A program made the position numbers and the translations under genes. 64,000 nt of DNA, taken from the NCBI RefSeq assembly GCF_032362555.1, contig NC_083517.1, positions 1,198,001 to 1,262,000 of the forward strand. Reading direction: 5' to 3'. Under the pieces are notes generated by a model, which worked only from the letters and a program-made list of their open reading frames with translations, had not been told where the DNA came from and made no database searches. Origin of the DNA: Amyelois transitella (lineage: Eukaryota; Arthropoda; Insecta; Lepidoptera; Pyralidae). Shown here piece after piece: positions 34,001 to 44,602 of the stretch. The stretch's first letter is position 1; each line of letters starts with the position of its first letter.

Positions 34001-37000
34001 ACCTAGATAAAGTAGATACTATAAGATCTACACGCGCTAATTTAGCGCCACCTACAAAAGAATACAGGTTTTTAGTTTTTGCCGAGATCAAACCGTACCC
34101 TTTGTTTTTAAATATTAATAGGATCAGTTGACATAATTTATACACAATAACAACACCGTGTGGTTTCCGACACTTCAGAAAAGAGAAAGAAAAACAAGAC
34201 TGTCGGCTCTGTCTTACCCCGCAAGAGATACAGACGTTTATATATGTATGTATGCACGTGTAACCATACCTCACCATCATAATGCATCCTTCTGTAGTGG
34301 AACTCCAAATTGTTCTGCGTTCTGAATCGACGGTCACATAAATGGCAACTTCTTTGGGTCGGAGGCAAATGTAACACTCTGTAACGCAAATAACATACAT
34401 ATAAATAACATAACATATATATACATGTAGTCACGTCTATATCCCTTGCGGGGTAGACAGTGCCAATAGTCTTAAAAACACTGATAGGACACGTTCAGCT
34501 TTTTGGCTTGATGATAGAATAGAGACTCAAATAGTGACAGGTTGCTAGCCCGTCGCCTAAAAGAAGAAACCCAAGTTTACAAGCCTATCCCTTAGTCGCC
34601 ATCCAGGCATCCATGGGAACGAGATGGAGTGAGTCTATTTTTTTATTATTGGTGCAGGTAACCACACGGCACTTTGCATACATACATAAACAATTTAAAA
34701 ACAAGCGGAAAGGCATACATAAACAATTTGCAAGGGAAAAGAAGCTAACTCAATTCCTGTGCTGACAATAATTAAAAAAGACTAAAACTACCTACTTAAA
34801 TAAAAAACGTTCACAATTTATTTATTTGAATATTATTCTAAAATATTTGTGGTATGTGTCGTCAAAGGCGACTAAAGGATTGACGTATAAACTTGAACTT
34901 CTTCTTTTAATTCAATCAAACAGCTGAACGCGGCCTTTCAGTCTTTTTAAGACTGCTGGCTCTGTCTACCCCGCATGGGATACAGACGTGATTATATGTT
35001 ATGTTATAAAGCTAAAAACGTACATTCAAACTAGTGCTTGAAGTAGGTATCCGATGGAACTTATCTATACTAATATTATAAAGCTGAAGAGTTTGTTTGT
35101 TTGTTTGAACGCGCAATCTCAGAAACTACTGATTCAAATTGAAAAAATCTTTTCGAGTTAAATAGAACATTTATCGAGGAAGGTTTTAGGCCACATAACA
35201 TCACGATGCAACTATAAGGAGCAAAGAAATAATGGAAAATGTGAAAAAAAAAAACTGGGGAAAATTATTCATCCTTGAGAGCATCAATGATGCGCAAAAC
35301 AACTATTCCACGCGGACGAAGTCGCGGGTACATCTAGGCATACATAAGAACATTACCTGTGTCCCAATAGCTGCGGCCAACTGTTGCAAAATTCTTGACA
35401 TATTTCACAAATTGAGATGCCCTCGGTCTTATGGTTCTCCAAATGGTTCAACAGGAGATCTTTGTCATCAAACTTCAGACGGCACAGTCCTGGAATCAAC
35501 AAACATACATACATACATATAGTCACGTCTATATCCCCCGCGGGGTAGATAGAGCCAACAGTCCCGAAGACACTAACAGGCCAAGAAGAAATAAAGGAGA
35601 ATGTGAAAAAAAATCGGGGAAAATTATTCATTCATGAGGGCTTCAATGATGCCCAAAATAACTATTCCACGCGGACGAAGTCGCGGGCACAGCAAGTTTA
35701 CATATAAAGATGCAAAATTTCAAGAAGATTGGTTTAGCAGATGTCGCGTGTAGACAACATAAACAAACAAATATACATTCGCATTTATTAGTAGGGACGT
35801 TTAACTTACCACAGTTCAGTATCGGAGATTCTGATGCTACTTCGTTCCGTTTTATGCACCCATTCGCATTTTTAAGTTTTCTTTTAACTGAAAAAGAAGT
35901 TTTTAATTAATTTGTTCAGATAGATCTAACTAATACGCTGGTTACGCAACTCAGAGGTTAACTATCTTTACCATATTATTTTGAAATTTCTGTACAATTT
36001 CAATATTGGAGTGGGCAAAAGATAGCTGATGGATTTAATTGTACATTAAATTATTTCCAGATATCGAATTTGATTAAAAAAATTAGAATAAAATGTTACT
36101 TACCTTTGACTGTTGAACGTGTCTTTACACTGTTTAAAGTCTCCAATTTTATTACTGGATATGTGTTTGATTCCTTAAACAGAGTTTGGTTAATAGAGTC
36201 ATAGACGTAGAAAAAATGCAGACTTAGTGTGGCTTGAAAAAAAAGTGAAGCATCGTAATGGCGGCATTGTACGCATGTGTGAGTGAAAGTGAGATAATCT
36301 ATGACGTTATGGCGGCCGACTGTCACACTACATATTAGTAAGAGTGTGTTTATACGTTTATCACACTATAAGTGAGTGTGGTGAGGGTGATATACGTTTC
36401 TATACAGTGGGCCGGGCATACTATAGGTGCTTCATTTTGACGTATAGTAACACTCTGTCCGCCTTTGTTCTTCGTCTATGATAAAAATCGGTAGCAACAA
36501 ATCTATGCAACAAGTCATAAAAACAAAATCAAGCGACGCTATCAGTCAAAAATAGAGGAAATTCTAAATCGCGCAAGCAACGATTTCACGGATTGGAGCA
36601 TATATAAGGTGGGTGGACCATGGAAGGCCACTCTAACGGAGAAATACTTTTTATTCGTTTGTTTACTGGAAAAATGAAGGAAACAAATTATTAAGTAATG
36701 CTTTGTTTTATTGTGCACCATTTAAATCATTCTTTTTTTACCTAACTTTAATCACTTTTTAACAAACTTAAGTTTTATAAAGCTCTTCCAAATGGCGTTG
36801 CAAGGAACGCGGCTCCAAATAAGGCCAATATTAGAAATCAGTCGTAAAACTCAAAAATAGAGTTGTAACAATAAATATATCTGCATGTACAAAACTACAC
36901 AATAAGCTTTATCATTTAAGCGTAACATTATTTGCTCAATATATTTTTATCATTTATAAAAAACTCAACGAACAATATTTGAACACCGTAGTGTAACTAA

Positions 37001-40000
37001 GAAAATATTAATGGAAATAATTTAAAACAAGATATAATGAATATTATATTGGCAATAAATATCTTATCAACGTGTTTTATAACGAAATTACGAACTTTCT
37101 TTTTAATCAAAATTGGCCTTCCAATGGGTCCGTTCTTTGTTAGGCCAATATGTTCCTTTCCATGCCAAACTAACGATTATGACTATGAATTTTTCATATA
37201 CATAGATATATAACGCCTCTTTCCCAGAGACCACATCTTTCCACTTCGTCTAGGCCTTCCCACATCTAAATATAAATTGAAAGTAATTGTTAATACATAC
37301 ATGTTTTGCAAGTGTTCCTTCTAAGGCCCATGTACCATAGCAAGGCCAACCGTCAAATTTTTTATTGGCCTTTTAAGGAACGGCCGGCCTTCCTAGGAAC
37401 ACTACCAATATTTTAACTTAAATTGAGGGTAACTATGTCATTATTCTTTAATCTCATAGACATATCCTTCTACTATAACTCACAGAATGAAAAAAATGCA
37501 ATAGTATAAGTAAATTAACCAAAAACCGACGTTTTGCTGTGCGCGCGAATAACAGTTGTAGCGTCGACGACCGAAGTCTACAAAGCATGAGATCGCACAG
37601 CCACAATGGCGGCGCAAGCGACTCGCTGCCACGTTTGTGGCTTTGAGTTTGATGGATGTGTGTGTTAAGTATAAGAAATATGTCTTAACATGTCAATAAC
37701 TACGACTTTTCAACAGTTGGCCTTCAAAGGAGCGTGGCCTTCCATGGTCCACCCACCTTACAACCTCCGACACAACATCGTGTGTCGCGCGGTTCCCCAG
37801 GCATCACACCAGCCTGGTGAAAGATCTTCCCTTTTAGTGGCGGTCGAGTCATAATCATCGCGCCCTATACAAGTATCTGTATAAGAGAGGGTGTACAGAA
37901 AATCTTTTATTCACTTTTTGATGTCATGTTATGAAAATAAATATTTGAAGCCAACTCAATCTGTGTAATAGATGCTATTTGCGTAATATGGTGAGAGCGA
38001 TAGAGGTTAAATATAAAATACATTGCCGCACCGGAATTCGAACTCGGAACTATACACAAGTTTTGTACTTAACCACACTGCCATTAGAAAACTTAAATTT
38101 TATACGCACTTGTTTTACGTCCATAGAAAATTGGTGGTGTGCAAGCGTATGCGCATATAACTCTGTTATTTTTATATTTTCAAAACACAGTTTACACTTT
38201 CCTCCCCTTTTGTGTTCTTTCAAATGATCTTCAAGTGCATCACTATTAGGAATATATTTTTTACATAATCCTGAAATAATGAAATTATACATACATATAA
38301 TCAGGTGTCTATGTGTATTGACCGAGCCATAAGTCGTGAAAAAACTGAAAGGCCACGTCCAGATTTATGGCTTAATAATAGAATTGAGATTCAAATGGTG
38401 AAAAGTAGTTAGCCCATCGCCTACAAAAAGAATCCCATTTCATTAGCATTACCCTAAGTCGCTTTTTACGACATTCATGGGAAATATAAAGCCCCAAGAA
38501 CCACACGGAATATAGAAAATATAATCAGCAGAATTATTCACGAATATTCAAAAGGCATTAACTTTTCTCTCTCTAACCAAAAGGAAAAAAAGCAGATGAG
38601 ACGTGGACACATACAAAAAATCACGCCTCCCGGTGGGGTAGATAGAGACTACATCTCTCCAGTTACCACGATCCCGTCATGGGTAGTCTTTACAATGATA
38701 TACAGACACCTTAGAAACAGAAAGTCGAAGAGAACTCAGACGAAGAAAGCAAGTAAGAGAAAAAATGGCGGACTCGACTTTTTTACTCTTAAAAAAAACA
38801 GTGCTTTGAAAAAAGTTATTACTTACCGCACTGCAACATCTGTACATGTTCCTTTTTTACGTCACTCAATTTATATGTAGATTTAAAACATATTTCCTCA
38901 TTATCTGGTGAAAAAAAAAACAATATAAATAGATTTATTTTCATAATTGGATTACAAGGTATCGCTTTATGACGTCAACATAACTTAAAAGTCTAATTAT
39001 AGGTGTTTTTTGCATGCAGTACCGTCGTCTGAGTAAATGATAGCAATAGTGTGCAAGAGAGAGGTCATGCTTTACGCCACCATTTTGGATTCGTTACTAT
39101 AAGTATTAAAACAGGTTATACCTACCTCTCCGCCCTCAGACCCCCTACCGTCGACGCCGACATACTGGCGTACATAAACGAAGAAGTAAGACCATTGCCC
39201 AGTTCACCAGTTATCGCCCCGCGGCGTCACCTGATGGATCCGCCACTTAGTCAGGCCCTTATGGCGTTTGAACACTAAGTTCAAACCTACTCAGGTGGCG
39301 TCAAAGCCGAGGTTCGTCCCACTATGGGAACCCTTTGAGCAGCCACTGCGCCGGCGCCGGCGCGGGCCCTTCAGGCCCCGTCAATAAAAAGCCCGGTGAC
39401 ATTGCAAAGCCCTTGAGGCAGCAACAATGATAGGTCCAAAAAACTACCTACCTCCAGAGTAAATCGTCTCATACGTCAAAGCGTCATCATGATCGTCGTC
39501 AAGTGACTCAATTCTAATACATTCACTCTCAACATTTTCTTCTTTGTCACAAAAATTGTTAAGTTCATTCTGGAAAAAAAATAAAGTACCAAGTAAGTTG
39601 CCTCTGCCGTTGATCATTGTGGAGCAACACAACTTTACAAAAAGTTTTTAATGTTGCTACTGTTTTGAAACACTAAAAATAGTTTTATTATGTCACATAT
39701 GTTTACCAAAATAGAACCAGCATCTTAGTCAAACTGTTTATAGATACATGAAAGGTCGCAAATGGATAAATTTCTAAAATGTACGCAAGATAATACAATT
39801 CATTCCTTTTTTAGAACCCTACAAGAGTTTATAAATTTCCTACGAAGTTTACGAACTTGCGGTTTTTGTTATTTTCCAGTGACATATATATATAGCTTTT
39901 GCCTGGAGACATAATTTAAGCTTGGTGCATTAGTACATGAGAAACCATTTGAATTTATAGAATTCTCAGTTTCTTAAAAAAGAGATATAACTACTATTAC

Positions 40001-40720
40001 CTGAAAAAATATAGGTGAACTATCTTGATAAGTACACCTTCTTGTTGAATAATAATTTATATGTGAAGACAAAACTAAATGAAATAACATTAATTACTTA
40101 CTTTTGATATAGGTATATTGACAATAATTTACAATAAATTAACATAGGTATTTGAATATTTAACAAAACTTTATTGAACAAAGGTACATGATTAGGTATA
40201 GACTCTCAAACTGATATTTTTAAGTTAATTAGAAAGCCTACCTCCTTGATATTTCGTAATGTTGTCTCAGACACAATTGCCTTTTGCCGGAAGTCCATAA
40301 AAACTTTAATCATATTAAAACAATTCTGGCAAATATTTTGTGGCATCTCATCGCCTAAAACAATCTGTAACAAAGATGATTAAAACCTTTAGAAACTAAA
40401 AATAATATATAGTTCTGTAGAATATTGAAACATGCTTTGGTCTTTCATGTATACAGTCAACCAAAACGGCAGAGATTTATGACAAATGTTTATACAATTT
40501 AAAACCAGGTTTCTCAACAATTGACTGTACATACTTACAAATGATGGCCACAAGAATATTCATCAATTACAGAAAAATATAATGAAAAATATGCACAGGG
40601 ATATGTATTATAGAAATTTACCTGTAAGTTGGTCAATAAGTTATAACTAGTCACACAGGACTCATCTAGCGCAACCATATCTTGTTCTGCCAGTAGACAG
40701 GATCGGCACAGTATTTCCAT
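28032..40720 (-). CDS. ZAD / C2H2 zinc-finger protein
   Basis: Fourteen exons chain in frame (high to low): 40720-40622, 40364-40242, 39569-39452, 38904-38827, 38270-38119, 36173-36104, 35887-35810, 35489-35357, 34378-34270, 33557-33439, 31692-31584, 30857-30726, 29696-29480, 28201-28032; 1707 nt, 568 residues. Residues 5-8 (CRSC) and PQNICQNC in exon two are the four zinc ligands of a ZAD dimerisation domain typical of insects. After an acidic linker come about ten C2H2 fingers from residue 245 on, e.g. CHLCDRRF, CKHCLRSY, CDHCSKGF, CDECDF, CGRCAAAY, CEFCGARF, CKICSRGF, the last after a TGEKPY linker. Several fingers are split by introns. The expected role is nuclear DNA binding; targets cannot be told. 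The ninth exon must end at GAG|gtatgg, since the earlier gtgagg donor would bring a stop. Exon 13 has partial downstream copies. Confidence 0.9.
28398..28803. mobile_element. Two TGTA-tail SINE pieces, opposite strands
   Basis: A diverged plus-strand copy (28398-28590) lacking its tail is followed by a minus-strand copy (28617-28803) lacking its head. They sit in the last intron of the zinc-finger gene, just downstream of the amplified exon. Confidence 0.65.
28831..29696 (-). repeat. Tandem partial copies of zinc-finger exon 13
   Basis: Unit starts (left edges) are at 28831, 29082, 29221 and 29472, i.e. steps of 251, 139 and 251 bp. The 29472 unit holds the full exon (29696-29480). The 28831 and 29221 units carry about 180 bp of the exon and its donor but lack 34 bp near the exon's start, joining GTGTTC directly to GTCACGAC, which shifts frame. 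The 29082 unit lacks a further 112 bp. All units keep the exon end GTGCACACAG and a GT donor (GTAGGT in the first, GTGGGT in the rest). Coding use of the extra units looks unlikely, so they are probably pseudo-exons. Confidence 0.88.
29870..30195. repeat. Inverted pair of (GCAATAAA)-type LINE tails
   Basis: The same about 100-bp tail occurs on the minus strand (29870-29970, CAATGGCGGACTTATCCCAA) and on the plus strand (30072-30195, TTGGGATAAGTCCGCCATTG), separated by about 100 bp. The arms could pair in the transcript of the zinc-finger gene intron. Confidence 0.75.
30317..30495 (+). mobile_element. Helitron-like 3' part
   Basis: Ends CGAAGCCGGGGCGGGTCGCTAG|T and contains ATTACGCAACGGATTTTGATG, another subfamily sharing the CTAG end. 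Confidence 0.5.
30514..30712 (-). mobile_element. Helitron-like element, third subfamily
   Basis: The minus strand starts CCTACTACTATTATAAAGGC and ends CGCGGGCGGCCTCTAG|T. It lies back to back with the previous element and stops 14 bp short of the exon 12 donor at 30725. Confidence 0.6.
31001..31260 (-). mobile_element. TGTA-tail SINE, full length
   Basis: Intronic copy in the zinc-finger gene, same strand as that gene. A copy of the CTGCCGCTTCC palindromic repeat (31285-31350) and a 3' fragment of a plus-strand SINE (31412-31505) follow. Confidence 0.7.
31708..31968 (-). mobile_element. TGTA-tail SINE, full length
   Basis: Starts 13 bp upstream of the acceptor of zinc-finger exon 11 (exon begins at 31692 on the minus strand), so the SINE head is close to the branch-point region of that intron. 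Confidence 0.75.
32037..32259 (-). mobile_element. tRNA-head SINE
   Basis: Near-complete copy with B box GGATTCGAATCCCGACC; the extreme head is diverged. Confidence 0.8.
32305..32428 (+). mobile_element. TGTA-tail SINE, 5' half
   Basis: CCACTCCATGGATGTAGTAA to CTATGATTGAGGC; tail missing. Confidence 0.55.
32512..32698 (+). mobile_element. LINE 3'-end repeat with (TATC)n tail
   Basis: Closely matches the 20818 copy through CTGCGCCAACGCCAATCTCC and GCAATAAAGAGTTATC. Confidence 0.65.
32716..32943 (+). mobile_element. 5'-truncated TGTA-tail LINE
   Basis: GTATTGATAAGAGTGGAGTG then GGAAGACCTAGACGAACGTA to the stop and (TATG)n tail; a few indels relative to the young copies. A further 57-bp tail scrap lies at 33062-33118. 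Confidence 0.8.
32938..33401 (+). mobile_element. TGTA-tail SINE cluster
   Basis: A 3' half (32938-33048), the LINE tail scrap, then a full-length copy (33133-33401) with a long (TGTA)n tail. All three share orientation and tail, suggesting repeated insertion into or next to earlier tails. Confidence 0.75.
33753..34011 (-). mobile_element. Helitron-like element, near full length
   Basis: On the minus strand: start TCTAGGTATACTAATATTAT, body GAACGCGCTAATCTCAGGAA, end GGACGAAGTCGCGGGCCCAG CTAG|T. A short similar scrap lies at 33601-33700. Confidence 0.72.
34157..34256 (+). mobile_element. Rearranged TGTA-tail SINE
   Basis: Head CCGTGTGGTTTCCGACAC joined directly to the 3' end AGACTGTCGGCTCTGTCTTA, with the middle deleted; the tail ends 14 bp before zinc-finger exon 9. 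Confidence 0.65.
34424..34674 (-). mobile_element. TGTA-tail SINE, full length
   Basis: Copy just upstream (gene sense) of zinc-finger exon 9. A 5'-deleted plus-strand copy follows at 34861-35000. Confidence 0.7.
35064..35337 (+). mobile_element. Helitron-like element, best copy in the window
   Basis: Starts TCTATACTAATATTATAAAG and ends GCGGACGAAGTCGCGGGTAC ATCTAG, flanked by A on the left and a purine on the right; 274 bp, non-coding. This fits a non-autonomous Helitron (TC...CTRR, no target duplication). It ends 20 bp from zinc-finger exon 8. Confidence 0.78.
35500..35697. mobile_element. SINE fragment plus Helitron-like 3' end
   Basis: A minus-strand TGTA-tail SINE fragment (35500-35583) is followed by the last 110 bp of a plus-strand Helitron-like copy (35585-35697) ending GCGGGCACAGCAAG, with CTAG mutated. 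Confidence 0.6.
36607..37758. mobile_element. 1152-bp TIR element in a zinc-finger gene intron
   Basis: The first 25 bp (from AGGTGGGTGGACCATGG) are an exact inverted repeat of the last 25 bp, and both ends are flanked by TA (36605-36606, 37759-37760). The interior has no transposase ORF but repeats AAGGCCAA/TTGGCCTT-type motifs on both strands (near 36822, 37108, 37137, 37340, 37365, 37715). A scrap of TGTA-tail LINE (37209-37268) lies inside. It is a non-autonomous DNA transposon; a TA duplication would fit the Tc1/mariner supergroup, but the end sequence is not one I recognise. Confidence 0.82.
37761..38118. other. Intron DNA, nothing recognised
   Basis: GCACCGGAATTCGAACTCGG at 38030 resembles a tRNA B box and could be an eroded SINE. 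No exon was needed here. Confidence 0.3.
38288..38690 (-). mobile_element. Old TGTA-tail SINE and LINE tail
   Basis: A diverged minus-strand SINE (38288-38513) and a short minus-strand LINE 3' end (38617-38690, TCACGCCTCCCGG). Confidence 0.5.
39050..39425. other. GC-rich island in an intron
   Basis: Abrupt GC-rich tract with GCGCCGGCGCCGGCGCGGGC near 39350 and a short open frame (39051-39278, +). It is not needed for any host exon. Possibly an unidentified retroelement fragment. Confidence 0.35.
39570..40241. other. Intron, nothing recognised
   Basis: Plain AT-rich intron sequence of the zinc-finger gene. Confidence 0.4.
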
Positions 40721-41198
40721 TTCATTAGTTTAGGTAGAGCTCATAATCCAGACTATTTTTTCGTAGAATCAAAACAGTAAAAATATATTATGTTTACTTT
40801 ATTAAGATACGGTAAAATAAACAAGAAAGAAATCCTGTCTTTTTTTTTTGTTTTGACAGTTTGACATCGACAAAAACAAAGTAAATACCTAGGTATCGAT
40901 TTAGTAAGATCAAGTCAACGTCAAAATCACATCAAAATTATTTTAAAAAGAAAGTGAAAAGGTAAAAGGTTCGACATTTTCAAATAAAATAAAAAACAAA
41001 TGTCAATGCCAATGTCAATATGTCTCAATGCAGTGTTGTTTTGATTTGTATTGTATTTAGTTTGTTGCAAAAATAATTCGGAAAATATTACGAAAAAAAG
41101 GAATTCATTCGTGTAATTGGTACTTTTAATAATAATACAAATCGGGGTAAAGTTATGTTAAAGTAATGAATGTCGCGACCGTGAATAAATAGGTTATC
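40721..41198. promoter_or_regulatory. Shared 5' region of the zinc-finger gene and DPAGT1
   Basis: Only 478 bp separate the two divergent start codons. No repeat interrupts it. Short motifs of the form TTGACAT/ATGTCAA recur (near 40860 and 41000). A bidirectional promoter is inferred from the arrangement only. Confidence 0.5.
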
Positions 41199-44100
41199 AT
41201 GTGGTCAATTGTTGCTTTGTTATTTTTATCGTTCGTGGCATATCTTTTTACTGATGAATTAATACCGAAACTGAAGGAATTATTCATAAAAGCTGGTCTG
41301 TTTGGCATCGACTTGTGTAAACCGACAAAAAATAAGATGTAAGGACTTTTATCATAATTTATTACTGTGTTGAAATCGACTGATTCAATCATATTAAAGT
41401 TTACCGCAATAATTTCTTTTACAGACCAGAAGCGATAGGTGTTGTTTCAGGGTGTATTTTTTTAGTGACATGTTTCCTTTTCATACCTATTGCTTTTGGC
41501 AATGGGCTTATGGACAGAGCGCATTTTCCCCATAATGAGGTACATAATTTTTACAATACTTACAAAATTAACAAGCTTTGCATTCAATAAACTTGGTTCA
41601 CTCCTTAGGTTCTATAGTTGTATTGAATTGTTGTTGCAAAAGGAAGGAAAGTAATTTTTTTTTTTAAAAGAAGTTTTTTTTTTAAATAATAAGTTTGAAA
41701 TTGAAGTTTATTCAATGTATACCTTGTAGTTCTCGGCACTTAAGAATAGGACCACTCCATCTTTCCCATAGATTTTGTAATAGGTGACTAACGGAAAGGC
41801 TAATAAACTATTTGAATCTCAATTTCATAATTGAGTCATATCAGCCTTTTGGTCTTTTTTAACACTGTTGCCTCTGTCTATCCCGCAAGGGAACCACAGG
41901 GACACAGTCAGCTCGTCTTACAATAACCTTTTTTGGGGAATGATCATTGACATACTTCAAAAAATCTGAACCCATTTTTATTGACCACAACACATTCACA
42001 TTGCAGTTTGCGGAATTGCTAGCGGCATTACTATCCATTTGCTGCATGCTACTCCTCGGTTTTGCTGATGATGTGTTGGATCTGCGTTGGAGATACAAAC
42101 TGTTGCTGCCCACTATCGCGTCACTACCGTTACTTGTTGTTTATTATGTGAACTTCAACTCTACGACCTTTATAGTGCCCTGGCCTTTAAGACCGTGGCT
42201 GGGAGTGTCTATTAACATTGGTATGTTTTGATATCAGTTTTTAAGGCTATACAGAAAATCCCTACTAATATTGTTACTCATTGCAAAATGAATTGTGCCT
42301 GTGGAAACTGACACAACTATCTGAGATTAGCACATACATACAGACAGAGAAATTAGGGGGACTTTATAATACATACATATAGTCACGTCTATATCCCTTG
42401 CGGGTACACAGAGCCAACAGTCCTGAAGAGACTGACAGGCCACATTCATCTGTTTGGCTTTATGATAGAATTGAGATTCAAATAGTGACAGGTTGCTAGC
42501 CCATCGCCTAAAATAAGAATCCCAAGTTTAAAAGCCTATCCCTTAGTCGCCTCTTACGACATCCACGGGAAATGAGATGGAGTTTTCCTATTCTTTTTTA
42601 TATTCATGCCGGGAACCACACGGCACACACTTAGTAAGATCTAAATTAACTGAAACAGATATTATTTAATTCACCTTTAATTCTTTTCCAGGTTTTCTAT
42701 ACTACATATACATGGGAATGCTGGCCGTGTTCTGTACAAACGCCATCAACATTTTGGCGGGAATAAACGGCTTGGAAGTGGGCCAGTCAGTGGTCATAGC
42801 GCTATCTATTGTGATATTTGACTTGATAGAATTAACAGGGGATCAGTACAAAGCGCATATGTTCTCTCTGCATATCATGATACCGTATGTGGCCACCACT
42901 TTGGCGTTATTCAAACATAATTGGTGAGTTAAAAATATTTATTGCCTACTTTCCCGGTGGTTCCCAGCAACAGTACAAAAAAGAATAGGACCACTCCATC
43001 TCTTTCATCATCATAATCATCTTTCCTATGGATGTCGTAAGAGGCAAAATTTTATTCATTCATTATTATTCATTATTATAGGATACTATTATATCGCTTA
43101 ATAATTGTCGTATGGTTTAACAACTTGGTTGACGTCAAATAAATTACTTAAAAACTAAGTTTACTGCCGCTTCCAAGGCGTCAGTGCAGAAGAAGCGGTA
43201 ACAAACTAAGGCGACTAAGGGATATAGACGTGACCATATGTATGTATGTTTGTTATCTGAAACCGACGAGCTAGCACGAATAGTTCTATAAGGGGGATGA
43301 AGTGAAAGTGTGGGAATATTTAGTAATTAACTACCCTCTGCGAAAGAGGAGTAATTTTATGTATGTATGTAAGCTGTTTACACTCAGGGGCACTGAATGA
43401 TGGAATGATTTGACATTCGCCTTCAACGATTTCAACGTCTTCAATCGGGAGAGGTGTGGGACTCCTGGCATCTTATGTGCCAGCCTACCCACTAAAACCT
43501 CTTCGATGCACCCGACCGCCATTTTGATGACACCATGGGATCGCATTGCCTTTCACCACGACATTTGGCGTTCGCCTGACCATCCAAACAGGACGAACGA
43601 AGATACATATATACATTTTTGTGTACTTCACGCCTCTTTCCCGGAGTGGTAGGCAGAGACTAAATCTTCTCACTTGCCACGATCTCTGCATACTTCCTTC
43701 GCTTCATCCACATTCAAATATGAAAGGTATTCTTATGTATGTTTAAGAACAAAGATTTTAACAATATTAAGCAATTACCAGGGATTTCTCTATTATTGAC
43801 GGCCTCTGTGGCGCAGCGGTAGTACGCTTGTCTGTCACACCGGAGGTCCCGGGTTCGAATCCCGGCCAGGGCATGATGAGAAACGAACATTTCCTGATTG
43901 TCCTGGGTCTTGGATGTTTATCTATGTAAGTATTTATTATAAAATATAGTATCGTTGAGTTAGTATCTCGTAACACAAGTCTCGAACTTACTTCGAGGCT
44001 AACTCAATCAGTGTAATTTGTCCCGTATATATTTATTTATTTATTTTCCATTGTCCAGGTATCCGTCCAGCGTGTTTGTCGGAGACACCTTCTGCTACGT

Positions 44101-44551
44101 CTCAGGGATGACGTTCGCCGTCGTAGGAATACTGAGTCACTTCAGCAAAACCGTGCTTTTATTCTTCATACCGCAAATAATCAACTTCCTCTACTCAGTG
44201 CCGCAGCTGTTCCACATAATACCGTGCCCAAGACACCGTTTGCCGAAATACAGCGCCGAAACGGATCTGCTAAATCCCAGCAGAACTATTATAGTGAAAA
44301 AAGATATGAAATTTTTAACTAAACTCATAGTGAACATAGCGTCAATTTTACACTTGGTAGACGCTAAAGAAGATGGTGATAGTATAGTGTTAAATAATAT
44401 GACGTTAATTAATTTATTCCTAGTGAAACTCGGACCTATGACGGAGGTAAGGTTGACAAAGAGCTTGTTGCTGTTCCAAATATTGTGCAGCGGTCTAGCA
44501 TTTACCATTAGGTACCCAATGGCATCTTATTTTTATGATACAGCCAAATAA
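41199..44551 (+). CDS. DPAGT1: UDP-GlcNAc:dolichyl-phosphate GlcNAc-1-phosphotransferase
   Basis: Five exons (41199-41338, 41425-41539, 42007-42220, 42692-42923, 44059-44551) give 1194 nt, 397 residues, close to the 400-odd usual in animals. The enzyme makes dolichyl-PP-GlcNAc, the first step of N-glycan assembly, in the ER membrane. Family blocks visible are [34 protein letters not shown] (Mg/UDP-binding Asp pair), [37 protein letters not shown] and the cytosolic-loop [14 protein letters not shown]. About ten hydrophobic helices are apparent. The insect name is Alg7. A tRNA-head SINE ends about 20 bp before the last exon, so the 3' splice region there is partly SINE-derived. Confidence 0.96.
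41730..41892 (+). mobile_element. Degenerate TGTA-tail SINE in DPAGT1 intron 2
   Basis: GAATAGGACCACTCCATCTT to CTGTCTATCCCGCAAGGGA, no tail. Confidence 0.55.
42370..42626 (-). mobile_element. TGTA-tail SINE in DPAGT1 intron 3
   Basis: Near full length and antisense to the gene; occupies over half of the intron. Confidence 0.75.
42955..43250 (+). mobile_element. SINE pieces around the CTGCCGCTTCC repeat
   Basis: The head of a TGTA-tail SINE (42955-43050) and its 3' end (43203-43250) are separated by a copy of the palindromic CTGCCGCTTCCAAGGCG repeat (about 43076-43209), which reads as an insertion into the SINE between GAGGC and GGCGACTAAGG. Confidence 0.6.
43253..43722. pseudogene. Degenerate TGTA-tail LINE ends
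   Basis: A plus-strand 3' end (43253-43368) and a minus-strand 3' end (43629-43722, CACGCCTCTTTCCCGGAG), both short and mutated, flank unclassified sequence in DPAGT1 intron 4. Confidence 0.55.
43798..44036 (+). mobile_element. tRNA-head SINE, full length
   Basis: Best-preserved copy: GGCCTCTGTGGCGCAGCGGT head, CCCGGGTTCGAATCCCGG B-box region, TTTGTCCCGTATATA end followed by a (TTTA)n run that leads straight to the DPAGT1 exon 5 acceptor. Confidence 0.88.
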
Positions 44552-44596
44552 TTTGTTATTTTAGTTCGTAAGGATTCAAAGCTTATTATTTAAAAA

Positions 44597-44602
44597 AATA
44601 AA
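44597..44602 (+). terminator. Probable DPAGT1 poly(A) signal
   Basis: AATAAA 46 bp after the stop codon, followed by a T/G-rich stretch. Confidence 0.6.

Noticed and set aside
43798-43873. tRNA gene candidate (also near 300, 7352 and 32200)
   Set aside because: The A and B boxes are present, but the acceptor stem has mismatches and each copy continues into the same SINE body, so these are SINE heads.
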